Source: JAKAGZ01 sp964412105 (lineage in GTDB: Bacteria > Bacteroidota > Ignavibacteria > Ignavibacteriales > Ignavibacteriaceae). From it: a DNA stretch of 16,706 nucleotides. How positions within the stretch are numbered: the first letter of the stretch is position 1; the number at the start of each line of letters is the position of its first letter. Positions 1 to 8,518 of this stretch are shown piece after piece. Location of the stretch: assembly GCA_964412105.1 (NCBI GenBank), contig CAYPNM010000057.1:1-16706 (forward strand). The letters are read 5' to 3'. Below the pieces are notes generated by a model, which saw only the letters and a program-made list of their open reading frames with translations, was not told the origin of the DNA and did no database searches. A program made the translations under genes and the position numbers.

Positions 1-396
1 CTCGGTTATCAATTTGAGCAATTACAGGAAATAATTGATCTTGTAGAAGATAAAAAAAGGATGACTGTATGCATTGACACTGCTCACATTTTTGCTGCTG
101 GTTATAATATCCGTGATAGTAAAGAATATAAAAAGGTAATTAAAGGATTTGACAACATAATTGGCCTGAACAGATTAAAATGTTTTCATATGAACGATAG
201 CAAAAAGGAACTTGGCAGCAGAGTTGACAGGCACGAGCACATTGGGAAAGGATTTATTGGAAAAGAAGGCTTTGCTAATATTATGAACGATAAAAAACTG
301 GAGAAGATTCCTAAAATTCTTGAGACTCCAAAAGGCAAAGAAATGAAAGAGGATGTTAAAAACATAAAAACTCTTCTTTCACTAATAAAACACTAA
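1..396 (+). CDS. nfo: Endonuclease IV (AP endonuclease), C-terminal part
   Basis: The reading frame is open from base 1, so the gene starts outside the window and about 131 C-terminal residues are seen. Endonuclease IV is a trinuclear-zinc AP endonuclease of base-excision repair; it cuts 5' of abasic sites. Two family signatures are visible: CIDTAHIFAAGYN, with the Asp and His zinc ligands, and FHMNDSKKELGSRVDRHEHIG, with the His of FHMND and the Asp and His of DRH. The last ligand, Glu, sits in ILETP. The metal site in this part is therefore complete. Normal family length is about 280 residues, so roughly the first half is missing. No clear terminator hairpin follows the stop. The ClC gene starts 133 bases downstream on the same strand. 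Confidence 0.93.
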   Translation, partial: LGYQFEQLQEIIDLVEDKKRMTVCIDTAHIFAAGYNIRDSKEYKKVIKGFDNIIGLNRLKCFHMNDSKKELGSRVDRHEHIGKGFIGKEGFANIMNDKKLEKIPKILETPKGKEMKEDVKNIKTLLSLIKH

Positions 397-529
397 AATT
401 ACACTCGCTTTTCCGTTTTAAACTTCTTTTTGCATTGCATAAAAGCATTATCATCACTATTCTAATTCAATGCTTGTTGTTTTAGCCAGACAAGCAGCAA
501 TACTTATCAAAAACCTATCATAACATAAT

Positions 530-2200
530 ATGAGAAAACAAGCATACCTTCTCTTTGACACTATAATCCTGGGAATAATCGGTGCATTGGGTGCAGAGTT
601 ATTCAGGATTCTTTTAAAAGTATTCCAAAAAATCTTCTTCGATTATTTTGCTAAATATTCACCTCCCGGACTCTTAAGTGAGGGTGACAGCCTGATTCAG
701 AAAATTGGTCCTTACGGATTATGGCTGATTCCAGTAGCACTCGTTATCGGGGGACTGATTTCAGGATTTATAGTTTATCAATATGCCCCCGAGTCAGAGG
801 GACACGGAACGGATACAGCAGTTAAAGCTTTTCACAAACAAGCAGGATTAATCAGAAAGAGAGTTACGCCGATTAAGATTATTGCGTCAGCTATTACAAT
901 TGGTTCCGGTGGTTCAGCAGGGCGCGAAGGACCAACAGCTTTATTCAGTGCAGGTTTTGGTTCAATTTATGCGACTGTATTTAAACGATCTGAGAAAGAG
1001 AGAAGACTTCTTGTATTAATTGGAATGGCTGCCGGGCTGTCTGCAATTTTCCGTTCTCCAATAGGCACAGCAATATTTGCTATTGAGGTATTGTATAGTG
1101 ATATGGAGTTTGAAACTGAGGCTTTAATTTATACAATGCTCGGTTCAATCATTGCCTATACAATTAATGCAGTTCTTGTCGGATGGGAACCACTCTTTCA
1201 GGTTCCTGCTGATCTTACTGTCAATCACTTCAGCGATTATGCCTTGTATATACTATTAGGAATTGCAAGTGGAATTATAGGGACAATTCTTCCAAATGCA
1301 TTTTATTATACACGTGATTTTTTCAAAAAAATTCCAATAAAAGATCATCTTAAGCCGGCAATTGGCGGTTTAGGTGTGGGATTAATTGCTCTTGCATTCC
1401 CGCAGGTTTTGGGAGGTGGCTACGGCTGGATACAAAAATCAATAAATGGTCAGATTGCTATTTCAGTTCTATTAATTTTGATTTTTGCTAAAATGGCTGC
1501 TTTCGCTTTAACCGTATCTTCCGGCGGTTCAGGAGGAGTATTTGCTCCTACTTTATTTGTCGGTGCAATGCTTGGTGGCCTTTTTGCAGAAATATTTCAT
1601 CAGCCTCCGGCAGCTTTCGCGGTTGTCGGAATGGCCGCTGTCTTTGGCAGCTCTGCACGGGTGCCAATGGCAACGTTATTGATGGTGACGGAAATGACCG
1701 GTGGCTATGATTTGCTCGTCCCGGCAGCACTTGCAGTAATACTTGGTTTTTATATTCAGGATTTTCTATCATCAAAATTAAAAGTTAAATACATTAGTTT
1801 GTATGAAGCACAGGTTAAAAAACAATCTTATTCGCAAGCACATAGAACGGAACACATAAGACGTGCTCTTTCCATTTTAAAAAATCAGAAAAAGATTGAT
1901 AGGACAACATTTGGGAAAATAAATTTAGTCCCTTTGCTTGAGTCAAATATACCGGTTAAAATTACTAGGGACGAACAATTATTTATAGCCGAGCTTTCTA
2001 AAAAAAGTCCTTGTGTACACACTTTAGTTGAAGAAAAATGTTTAAACAAAAAAGACAATGATTGGGAAATAATTTCAATTATACGGAATAATGAATTTCT
2101 ATTTCCCGATCCTGAACTGCGATTGGAAGCGGAAGACGAGATTATGATTGTAGGCACGAATAAAAATATTGAGATGATTAAAAAGGAATTTATAAGTTAG
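530..2200 (+). CDS. ClC-family chloride channel/transporter with C-terminal RCK_C-like domain
   Basis: A 556-residue polytopic membrane protein of the ClC family, which moves Cl- (or another anion) through a homodimer, either as a channel or as an anion/H+ antiporter. Visible landmarks are GREGP (131-135, with gating Glu133), SGGSGGVFAP (331-340), TEMTGGYD near 388 and the pore Tyr425 in SLY. The usual GSGIP loop reads GHGTD (91-95), so the central Ser is His. The position of the internal proton glutamate of E. coli ClC-ec1 (Glu203, next to Glu202) is Val187 after Glu186. After the last membrane helix (about 412), residues about 475-556 resemble a TrkA-C/RCK_C domain, with EIISIIRNNEFLFPDPE followed by a bD-x-bxVG strand. 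The ATG start has no evident Shine-Dalgarno. The gene converges with the DUF1460 gene, 6 bases between stops. Transport mode and ion cannot be decided from sequence. Confidence 0.93.
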   Translation: MRKQAYLLFDTIILGIIGALGAELFRILLKVFQKIFFDYFAKYSPPGLLSEGDSLIQKIGPYGLWLIPVALVIGGLISGFIVYQYAPESEGHGTDTAVKAFHKQAGLIRKRVTPIKIIASAITIGSGGSAGREGPTALFSAGFGSIYATVFKRSEKERRLLVLIGMAAGLSAIFRSPIGTAIFAIEVLYSDMEFETEALIYTMLGSIIAYTINAVLVGWEPLFQVPADLTVNHFSDYALYILLGIASGIIGTILPNAFYYTRDFFKKIPIKDHLKPAIGGLGVGLIALAFPQVLGGGYGWIQKSINGQIAISVLLILIFAKMAAFALTVSSGGSGGVFAPTLFVGAMLGGLFAEIFHQPPAAFAVVGMAAVFGSSARVPMATLLMVTEMTGGYDLLVPAALAVILGFYIQDFLSSKLKVKYISLYEAQVKKQSYSQAHRTEHIRRALSILKNQKKIDRTTFGKINLVPLLESNIPVKITRDEQLFIAELSKKSPCVHTLVEEKCLNKKDNDWEIISIIRNNEFLFPDPELRLEAEDEIMIVGTNKNIEMIKKEFIS

Positions 2201-2206
2201 ACTTTC

Positions 2207-3064
2207 TTACTTCAACTCCAGTGGCCTAGCTACAATTATGCCTGTTTGTTGCTTATTGCTCATTAAATATTCAGACAAAGGTAGATAAGACAACTTTACC
2301 CTAAGACCTACATCAGGGGCTTCGAGTATTCTTGTTTCTCCATTATCTAATTTAATTATCATAGCTACATGAGAAACATCAAGTCCGGGAATATTCGTGG
2401 TTATAGCGATAATATCACCGTTCTTTAATCTATCTTGTATTTTTGCTACGCTGTCTTTCGGAATGTAATAAAGCTTTCTCTTATTCAATTCACTTTCAAT
2501 TTTTTTCATTTCATTGAAATACTTGTCATTCTTTAACTGCTTGTATGCATCCCTGTGAGTTGTCATAAAATCAATTTTCTTATTATATGGAATTCCTCCC
2601 AGACTTCCCGTAATATCTTTTACTATTCCTTTCTTCTGTCCATCATAAATCCAGTCAGTGAAATAATGCAACCTTGAAGGATAGCCATTTATTTTACCGT
2701 TTCTGTATCTTTCATATTGCAACTGCTCCATAAATTTTTTCACAGTTGGGTGTTTCATCTTTGCCGCCCTTGCAAGCGCAAGACAACTTTCCACATAAGT
2801 AGTACAGTCGAAATCCCTAAGGTTTATAACTAGAGTTTCGGGTTGAGCGACTTCGAGGGTGTGGGCTTTATATAATGAACCGATAAAACTATTGCCAATA
2901 GCAACCATTACATCGCCAATCGGTTTATGGTTTAATTTTTTACCAATTACAAGTTGAAATTTTTCAACACAGATATTTATATCTTGCGGAGTATATATCT
3001 GCGCTTTAATCAACAAGGAGGGAATAATAAGCAGGAATAATAATTTCTTCAGATTAGATTTCAA
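2207..3064 (-). CDS. DUF1460 family secreted amidase-like protein
   Basis: A 285-residue protein with an N-terminal signal peptide (KKLLFLLIIPSLLIKAQ), so probably periplasmic or exported. It matches the DUF1460 family (N-acetylmuramoyl-L-alanine amidase-like), which has an NlpC/P60-type cysteine peptidase fold. The likely nucleophile is Cys87 in FDCTTYVES and the likely catalytic His is His232 in DVSHVAMI; RLHYFTDW at 131-138 is another conserved block. The natural substrate is inferred to be a peptidoglycan fragment. The start must be TTG: an in-frame TAA lies one codon upstream (3068-3070) and no ATG occurs before the signal peptide. It begins 21 bases after the dnaB stop and is probably the last gene of that operon. 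Family assignment is fairly sure, substrate is not. Confidence 0.85.
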   Translation of the reverse strand: MKSNLKKLLFLLIIPSLLIKAQIYTPQDINICVEKFQLVIGKKLNHKPIGDVMVAIGNSFIGSLYKAHTLEVAQPETLVINLRDFDCTTYVESCLALARAAKMKHPTVKKFMEQLQYERYRNGKINGYPSRLHYFTDWIYDGQKKGIVKDITGSLGGIPYNKKIDFMTTHRDAYKQLKNDKYFNEMKKIESELNKRKLYYIPKDSVAKIQDRLKNGDIIAITTNIPGLDVSHVAMIIKLDNGETRILEAPDVGLRVKLSYLPLSEYLMSNKQQTGIIVARPLELK

Positions 3065-3085
3065 CTTTTAACCCGATATCTTCAA

Positions 3086-4519
3086 CTAAATTATATCTTC
3101 GCTTTCCGGAAAAGCTGATGCCTGGTATTCTTCAATCTGTCTTTGATGAGCAAGATTTTCAAAACGAGCATATTCTTTTATAAAAGCCATTTGTATTTCG
3201 CCCGTAGGTCCGTTTCTTTGTTTACCAATAATTACTTCGGCAATTCCCTCTGTTGAAGAACCGTTTGTAAATTGCTTAATACCGTAAAATTCAGGCCTGT
3301 TTAGAAATATAACAACATCAGCATCCTGTTCTATTGAACCTGATTCACGAAGGTCAGAAAGTTGGGGTCGCTTCTCCGTTCGGGTTTCCACAGCTCTGTT
3401 TAACTGTGAAAGAGCAATAATAGGAATGTTCAACTCCTTCGCAAGTGCTTTTAGAGATCTTGAAATATGGGAAATTTCTCTTTCACGACTTTCAGAATTT
3501 GCAGGTCCCTGCATTAGCTGCAGGTAATCTATTATGATCATTCCGATATTTTTTTCAGCCTTTAATCTTCTAGCCTTTGCACGAATCTCAAGCACGGTTT
3601 GTGCGGGTGCATCATCTACATAAATAGGTGCTTCGATCAACTTATGAGCATTTCTGCTAAGTTTTACTCCCTCTTCGGTGGGCAGTTTTCCGGTTCTTAC
3701 TTGATGAGCATTTAATCTTCCTTCAGCACAAAGCAAACGGATTATTAATTGCATTGTGGACATTTCAAGACTAAAGATTCCAATTGGAACTCTATGATCA
3801 ACAGCCGCATTTCTGGCTAAGGAAAGTGCAAGTGCAGTTTTTCCCATCGATGGACGGGCAGCTATAATGATCAAATCTGATTTTTGAAAACCGCCTAGTA
3901 TTTCATCCAGCTCGTAAAAACCCGTTGGAACGGAAAACTTCTGATGTGTGGCGGAATGAATTGCTTCTATATATTCTATTGCTTCCCTGACAGCCCTATC
4001 CATACCACGAAAAGTTTGTTTAAGATGGCTTTCCGTTATTTCAAATATCCTTCTCTCTGCATCGTCAAGAATATCAAATGCATCTTCAGACCCTTCATAT
4101 GCAGCTTGTGCGATTTTATGAGCGCTGGAAATTAGGCTTCTGAGTATTTCTTTTTCCAAAATTATCTTTGCGTGATATTCAATGTTTGCAGCTGAAGAAA
4201 TGTTTTGCGATAGCTTGCTCAGATAAACTGCACCGCCCACATCCTCTATTTGATCACGTTTCTTCAGTTCTTCATAAAGTGTAACGGTATCAATAGGTTC
4301 ACTCGATTCAAAAAGCGAAACCATCGCTTCAAAAATTATTCTATGTTCCTTTAAATAAAAGCTATCCGGTTTCAGAAATTCGATTGCCTTAGGGACCGCT
4401 TCTTTTTCAATCAGCATCGCCCCCAAAACAGCAGCCTCCACCTCCGGCTCATACGGCGGTTTTAAATTTGCTGGCTTGATTCCTTCTAGAGTAATATTAT
4501 GCTTTGTAAACTTTGCCAT
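3086..4519 (-). CDS. dnaB: Replicative DNA helicase DnaB
   Basis: A 477-residue hexameric 5'-3' helicase that unwinds DNA at the replication fork and binds primase. The N-terminal domain (about 24-125) begins with the typical PYEPEVEAAVLGAMLI. The RecA-like motor carries Walker A ARPSMGKT (221-228), the catalytic Glu in IFSLEMS (E252), Walker B MIIIDYLQLM (327-336), SQLNR (371-375) and the arginine-finger segment KQRNGPTGE (433-441). Length is normal and there is no intein in the P-loop or in motif H3/H4 positions, where DnaB inteins often sit. The ATG overlaps the udg stop by one base (TAATG on the coding strand), which suggests translational coupling; no Shine-Dalgarno is obvious. The stop codon is TAG. 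Confidence 0.98.
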   Translation of the reverse strand: MAKFTKHNITLEGIKPANLKPPYEPEVEAAVLGAMLIEKEAVPKAIEFLKPDSFYLKEHRIIFEAMVSLFESSEPIDTVTLYEELKKRDQIEDVGGAVYLSKLSQNISSAANIEYHAKIILEKEILRSLISSAHKIAQAAYEGSEDAFDILDDAERRIFEITESHLKQTFRGMDRAVREAIEYIEAIHSATHQKFSVPTGFYELDEILGGFQKSDLIIIAARPSMGKTALALSLARNAAVDHRVPIGIFSLEMSTMQLIIRLLCAEGRLNAHQVRTGKLPTEEGVKLSRNAHKLIEAPIYVDDAPAQTVLEIRAKARRLKAEKNIGMIIIDYLQLMQGPANSESREREISHISRSLKALAKELNIPIIALSQLNRAVETRTEKRPQLSDLRESGSIEQDADVVIFLNRPEFYGIKQFTNGSSTEGIAEVIIGKQRNGPTGEIQMAFIKEYARFENLAHQRQIEEYQASAFPESEDII

Positions 4520-5253
4520 TAATTTGTTAATTCGTCATATAATTTTCTGAACTTCTGAACATCTTCCCAGCAGCCGCGTTTCCAGTTTGGATTGCGCAGC
4601 AACGCTGCGGGATGATAAGTTACCATAACTTTTGTTTTAAAACCATCCGAATCAAAATCAAAAACATTTCCTCTCATATTTGTCAGAGAGTCTCTCTTTT
4701 TTAGTAAACCCTGAGCGGCAGTCAATCCGAGACACAAAATTACTTTCGGTTTTATTAGTTCTATTTGCTTTTTCAGATAAGGTAAACAGGTATCCATTTC
4801 TATTGGAAGAGGTGTCCTGTTTCCCGGAGGCCGGCATTTAACCACATTAGCAATATATACTTCTTCTCTCTCAAATTTAATCGCTTTCAAAATATCAGTA
4901 AGTAACCTCCCTGCTCTTCCTACAAAGGGTAATCCCTGAGCATCCTCATCAGCTCCCGGCCCTTCGCCGATACACATTGCATCTGCATCGGGATTCCCTG
5001 TGCCAAAAACGAATTTGTTCCTTGTTTCACCAAGCGGACATTTCTGACATTTGCAAATTAACCGGTTGAGATCCTCTAGGTTTTCAGTTAATTCCCAGTC
5101 CTCTTTAAAAAGTGAATCCTTCATTGCATCTGAGTTTTTAATTATTTCAGTTTTTCTGGTTTTTATAATATTTTCTTCAAAAAGAACATCACCAAAGATC
5201 TCTTTCTGATCAATCAATGATTGGATAAGCTCATCTTTCAGATTTTTTGACAT
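4519..5253 (-). CDS. Family 4 uracil-DNA glycosylase
   Basis: A 244-residue 4Fe-4S uracil-DNA glycosylase, which removes uracil from DNA at the start of base-excision repair. The family 4 motifs are clear: GEGPGADED (96-104) leading into LPFVGRAGRLL, and HPAALLR (214-220). The cluster ligands are inferred as Cys69 and Cys72 (CQKC), Cys140 (KCRPPGNRTP) and Cys156, the spacing known from Thermus family 4 enzymes. About 65 residues precede the first cluster Cys; this N-terminal extension is charged and helical-looking and is also common in bacterial homologues annotated as SPO1 DNA-polymerase-related. The gene overlaps dnaB by one base, so repair and replication genes are co-transcribed. Confidence 0.95.
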   Translation of the reverse strand: MSKNLKDELIQSLIDQKEIFGDVLFEENIIKTRKTEIIKNSDAMKDSLFKEDWELTENLEDLNRLICKCQKCPLGETRNKFVFGTGNPDADAMCIGEGPGADEDAQGLPFVGRAGRLLTDILKAIKFEREEVYIANVVKCRPPGNRTPLPIEMDTCLPYLKKQIELIKPKVILCLGLTAAQGLLKKRDSLTNMRGNVFDFDSDGFKTKVMVTYHPAALLRNPNWKRGCWEDVQKFRKLYDELTN

Positions 5254-5294
5254 CGGACTGAGAATTTAAGCAGTTCAATAATAAGATGAAATAT

Positions 5295-6509
5295 TTATTT
5301 CTTAATTTTTAATATTTGTGTTAAAATATCGTTTGCAGATTGAAATTTAGATTTTAATGGGAAATTTAGTTTTTCCCCGTTTCGATGAAGTATTGTTATT
5401 TTATTTGTGTCAAATTCAAAGCCGCTATTCTTATCTTTAAGCGAATTTAGTACAATCATATCGAGCCCTTTTGAACCAAGTTTTTTCCTGGCATTTTTCA
5501 ATTCATTATCCGTTTCAAGTGCAAATCCTACAATAACTTTTCCTTCTTTCTTTAGCAGACCTAAAATATCCTCAGTTTTTGAAACTTTAATCGAATTTAA
5601 CTTATCTTCTTTCTTAATTTTCTTACCCGCTATTTTCTCAGGCTTGTAATCTGCAACAGCAGCCGACATAATTAATATATCTGAATTCTTTAGGTTTTTT
5701 TCAACTGCTGATTTCATATCCTTTGCTGACCTGATTTTTAGACAACTAATTTCGGGATAAGCTGTTTCTTTTGAAGGTCCGGAAATCAATGTGACTTCGG
5801 CTCCTCTTAAGTAAGCAGCCTTTGCAATTTCAAAACCCATTTTACCCGAAGATCGGTTGCCAATAAATCTAACAGGATCAATATCTTCATATGTTGGTCC
5901 TGCTGTTACGAGAACCTTTTTACCGGTTAAATCTTTTTTATGGCCCGACAAAACTAATTCAGCAGCATCAATGATTTTATAATTCTCTGCAAGTCTGCCC
6001 TTTCCTTTTAAGCCGCTTGCCAATTCGCCTTCTTCAGCATCTACAATAAAATATCCAACTTCCTTTAAAGTCTTCAGATTCATCTGGTTGATCTTGTTAT
6101 CATACATATCAACATCCGCTGCTGGAGCGATAATTAACGGGCATCGCAAGGCTGCAACTAAAGTAGTTAAAGCATTATCAGCATATCCTTTTGCAATTTT
6201 TGCGACACTATTCACGGTTGCCGGAGCAATTATCATAAGGTTCGCCCATAAGGCATAATCAATATGCCAGGTGTTTAACGAAGTGCTTTCATTCTTTGAT
6301 TTCGGGAAAATATTAACGATAACTTCATTTTTTGAAAGTGAAGAGAGAGTCAAAGGAGTAATAAATTCAGTAGCAGCCGGAGTCATGATAACTTTAACTG
6401 CGGCGCCTCTCTTAACAAGGTCTCTGATAATTGATGCTGATTTATAAGCAGCTATACAACCGGTTACTCCCAGCAAAATTCTTTTGCCTTGAAAAATATC
6501 TTTTTGCAT
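5295..6509 (-). CDS. coaBC: Bifunctional phosphopantothenoylcysteine decarboxylase / phosphopantothenate-cysteine ligase
   Basis: A 404-residue fusion enzyme (Dfp) for two consecutive steps of coenzyme A synthesis: CoaB joins cysteine to 4'-phosphopantothenate and CoaC decarboxylates the product to 4'-phosphopantetheine. The FMN-binding CoaC half is residues 1 to about 190 (GCIAAYKSASI; active-site His82 in WHID). The CoaB half follows, with VTAGPTYEDIDPVRFIGNRS, SSGKMG and AAVADYKPEK with KIKKEDK. Two CoaC motifs differ from E. coli: PxMNxxMW is PAADVDMY (129-136; Asp132 for Asn) and the flap Cys of ACGxxGxGRM is Ser165 (ASGLKGKGRL). From memory, similar variants are usual in Bacteroidota-type CoaBC, so I read this as lineage variation, not loss. 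It starts 144 bases after the rpoZ stop. Confidence 0.96.
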   Translation of the reverse strand: MQKDIFQGKRILLGVTGCIAAYKSASIIRDLVKRGAAVKVIMTPAATEFITPLTLSSLSKNEVIVNIFPKSKNESTSLNTWHIDYALWANLMIIAPATVNSVAKIAKGYADNALTTLVAALRCPLIIAPAADVDMYDNKINQMNLKTLKEVGYFIVDAEEGELASGLKGKGRLAENYKIIDAAELVLSGHKKDLTGKKVLVTAGPTYEDIDPVRFIGNRSSGKMGFEIAKAAYLRGAEVTLISGPSKETAYPEISCLKIRSAKDMKSAVEKNLKNSDILIMSAAVADYKPEKIAGKKIKKEDKLNSIKVSKTEDILGLLKKEGKVIVGFALETDNELKNARKKLGSKGLDMIVLNSLKDKNSGFEFDTNKITILHRNGEKLNFPLKSKFQSANDILTQILKIKK

Positions 6510-6653
6510 ATGAAAACCGAAAATAAAATCAAGGGACTTTTAAAAAACAAAGAAGATTAAAAGAAAAAATTCTCTTAACCTTCAATATTTTTAATTATTA
6601 AAACTGAAACCGAATTTATTTTTATCGGGGTCAGTCAAATATTATAAAACTAA

Positions 6654-6950
6654 TTAATTCTTTTCCTTATACCTATAATCAATTTTTCCGACTAGTAATT
6701 CATCAAGTGCCTGAATATGAGGCTTTTCTCTTTTTTCAAAATCTAAAGAAATTTTTAGCTGGGCAGGGTTTTGAATATCTTCTGTCTCTTCATCGCCTGC
6801 TGCAACAGGAATTGTACTGACGAGTGCATTATATTCTATTTTATATTCATCGTTCAATTGTCTTGCCCGCTTGGCTGCCACAATTATTGCTTCGTAAACA
6901 TTTGCTGCTGATTGATCGACCATACGTAAATCAATTGGGTTAATGCTCAT
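6654..6950 (-). CDS. rpoZ: RNA polymerase omega subunit (Rpb6-like)
   Basis: A 98-residue small protein matching the RNA polymerase omega/Rpb6 family, which helps fold and hold the beta' subunit. The core helix motif is NVYEAIIVAAKRARQLNDEY (18-37), followed by a charged C-terminal region ending in ALDELLVGKIDYRYKEKN. The position directly after gmk and before coaBC is the common bacterial order and supports the call. The ATG overlaps the gmk TGA by four bases (ATGA), implying translational coupling. The protein is more divergent from proteobacterial omega than its neighbours are from their homologues, as usual for this family. Confidence 0.85.
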   Translation of the reverse strand: MSINPIDLRMVDQSAANVYEAIIVAAKRARQLNDEYKIEYNALVSTIPVAAGDEETEDIQNPAQLKISLDFEKREKPHIQALDELLVGKIDYRYKEKN

Positions 6951-7528
6951 TTATTGCTCTCCTTTGTGATTAATTTTCTTATTAAACTTTCAGTTTCCTC
7001 TACAGCTTTTTCAAGCTCTGTATTGTCAACAAAATAATCAAACTTATCTTTCAATTCCAATTCCATTTTAGCTCTATCGATTCTCTTCTGTAAATCGGCA
7101 CGGTCTTCAGTTTTCCTTTTAACGAGCCGGTTTACTATTTCATCAAAACTAGGGGGTACAATATAAATAAGAACTGCATCAGGGTAAATCTTTTTTAAAG
7201 ATAAAGCACCCTTTACGTCTACCTCTAAAATTACTGTTTTCCCATCATTTACGGCAATATCCACGACTTTTTTATAAGTGCCGTAATAATAATCGTAAAA
7301 TTTCTCCCATTCAATGAATTCGTTATTATCTATTTTTTTTTTGAATTCATTCTCAGTTATAAAATAGTAATCAGCCCCTTCTTTTTCATCCTTTCGTCGT
7401 TTCCTGGTAGTAGCCGAAACAGAGAAAATAAGTTCAGGAATATCTTTCAAAACCCTTCTGACAATCGTAGTTTTGCCACTTCCGCTTGGTGCTGATATTG
7501 CAATAATTCTTCCTTTACGATTCTCCAA
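6947..7528 (-). CDS. gmk: Guanylate kinase
   Basis: A 193-residue enzyme that phosphorylates GMP to GDP with ATP. The P-loop is APSGSGKT (13-20). The GMP-binding region reads SVSATTRKRRKDEKEGADYYF (36-56; the common TTRxPR has Arg in place of Pro), followed by WEKFYDYYYGTYK and ILEVDVKGA; the lid is near RKTEDRADLQKRI. The start is TTG: it is the only start codon that leaves a normal N-terminus before the P-loop, because the yicC stop TGA lies in the same frame just one codon (TAT) upstream. The junction therefore reads TGA-TAT-TTG. A run of ten A (7333-7342 on the complement) lies inside the gene in the FKKKI codons. Operon with yicC upstream and rpoZ downstream. Confidence 0.96.
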   Translation of the reverse strand: MENRKGRIIAISAPSGSGKTTIVRRVLKDIPELIFSVSATTRKRRKDEKEGADYYFITENEFKKKIDNNEFIEWEKFYDYYYGTYKKVVDIAVNDGKTVILEVDVKGALSLKKIYPDAVLIYIVPPSFDEIVNRLVKRKTEDRADLQKRIDRAKMELELKDKFDYFVDNTELEKAVEETESLIRKLITKESNK

Positions 7529-7531
7529 ATA

Positions 7532-8410
7532 TCACTCAATATTTTGAATTTGTTCTCTGATCTTTTCAATTTCTTCCTTTATACGAACAGCTTTATGAGT
7601 AATTGACGTAGAAATGGATTTTGAAGAAATTGTATTTGCCTCCCTGTTCAATTCCTGACAGATAAAATTTACTTTTCTGCCCGGTTCATTATCATTCTTT
7701 AAACTTTCTCTAAAGAATTTAATATGACTCCTTAGCCTGACACACTCCTCCGTTATATCTGCTTTATCCGCCATTATTGCCAGCTCAAGTTCAAGTCTGT
7801 CTTTATCGACCTGCTGACCATCTAATAGCATTCTAACTCTTTCACGAAGCTTATCCTGAAATTCTTTTATTCCCCCTCTTCTAGCCCCTTCTTCAATTTC
7901 ACTTAAATATTTTTCAATTTCATTTAATCTATTAAGCAAATCTTTTTCAAGTTCTTTTCCTTCCGCCTTTTTCATTTTAATAAGTTGTTCCAGAGAATCA
8001 CTAAGTGCTTTTTTCAATAATTTATACTCTGTTTCTGAAATACTTAAATCATTTGTAGTATATATATCTTTGTTAAATAATAGGTGCTCAAGTTTGATCT
8101 TGTCTTTTAATTTAGCTGTTTTTTTAATCTCTTTAATAATAGCTAATTGATTTTTCAATTTTCCTTTATCTAGAGATGGGAGCTCTTCTTCAATCCCATT
8201 TACACGAAGTTGAGTAACAACTGTAAGTTTACCTCTCTTAACTTTGGTCTTGATTAGCTCCCTTAGTTCGTAATCCTTATTCATCAGAGAGTTGGGCAAT
8301 TTCATGAAAATATCAAGATACCGGCTGTTAACGCTTTTAACTTCTACTTCAACTGATATTTTACCGTTTTCGGCAACACCCTTGCCGTAACCGGTCATGC
8401 TGTATAACAT
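7532..8410 (-). CDS. YicC/YloC family endoribonuclease
   Basis: A 292-residue protein of the YicC family. E. coli YicC is an endoribonuclease implicated in small-RNA turnover. The N-terminal domain starts with the hallmark MLYSMTGYGKG and continues with VEVKSVNSRYLDI; the C-terminal DUF1732 part contains AEGKELEKDL, LELELAIMADKADITEEC, RLRSHIKFF and GRKVNFICQELNREANTISSKS. Length equals the family norm. A Shine-Dalgarno (AAAGG, 6-7 bases before the ATG) supports the start. It is the first gene of the yicC-gmk-rpoZ cluster, the usual arrangement, and a candidate promoter lies just upstream. Confidence 0.95.
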   Translation of the reverse strand: MLYSMTGYGKGVAENGKISVEVEVKSVNSRYLDIFMKLPNSLMNKDYELRELIKTKVKRGKLTVVTQLRVNGIEEELPSLDKGKLKNQLAIIKEIKKTAKLKDKIKLEHLLFNKDIYTTNDLSISETEYKLLKKALSDSLEQLIKMKKAEGKELEKDLLNRLNEIEKYLSEIEEGARRGGIKEFQDKLRERVRMLLDGQQVDKDRLELELAIMADKADITEECVRLRSHIKFFRESLKNDNEPGRKVNFICQELNREANTISSKSISTSITHKAVRIKEEIEKIREQIQNIE

Positions 8411-8433
8411 AATAAACCTTTATGAGAATGTTT

Positions 8434-8462
8434 AAAATAATGAATTTAAGAATGCTTTACAA
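8434..8462 (-). promoter_or_regulatory. Candidate promoter for the yicC-gmk-rpoZ operon
   Basis: On the - strand TTGTAA (8462-8457) and TATTTT (8439-8434) are separated by 17 bases, a sigma70-like arrangement with four of six matches in each box. It lies in the 108-base space between the Omp85 gene and yicC and would give a leader of about 17 bases carrying the yicC Shine-Dalgarno. The region is AT-rich, so a chance match is quite possible. An alternative pair, TTGCCC-16-TATTTT, lies just upstream. Confidence 0.3.
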
Positions 8463-8518
8463 AAAATAAGAGGTGCTTAAGACAGGGCAAAATTAGTATT
8501 TGAATCTGCGAAAAACTA

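Noticed and set aside
61..396. A complete 111-residue gene starting at the ATG at 61
   Set aside because: The frame continues upstream to base 1 and the protein is clearly the C-terminal part of endonuclease IV, so the ATG is internal.
3086..4519. Intein in dnaB
   Set aside because: The helicase motifs are continuous and the length is normal, so no intein is inserted.
6589..6603. TTTTAAT-T-ATTAAAA palindrome between rpoZ and coaBC
   Set aside because: An AT-only palindrome in an AT-rich 144-base spacer; likely chance, and too weak a stem for a terminator.
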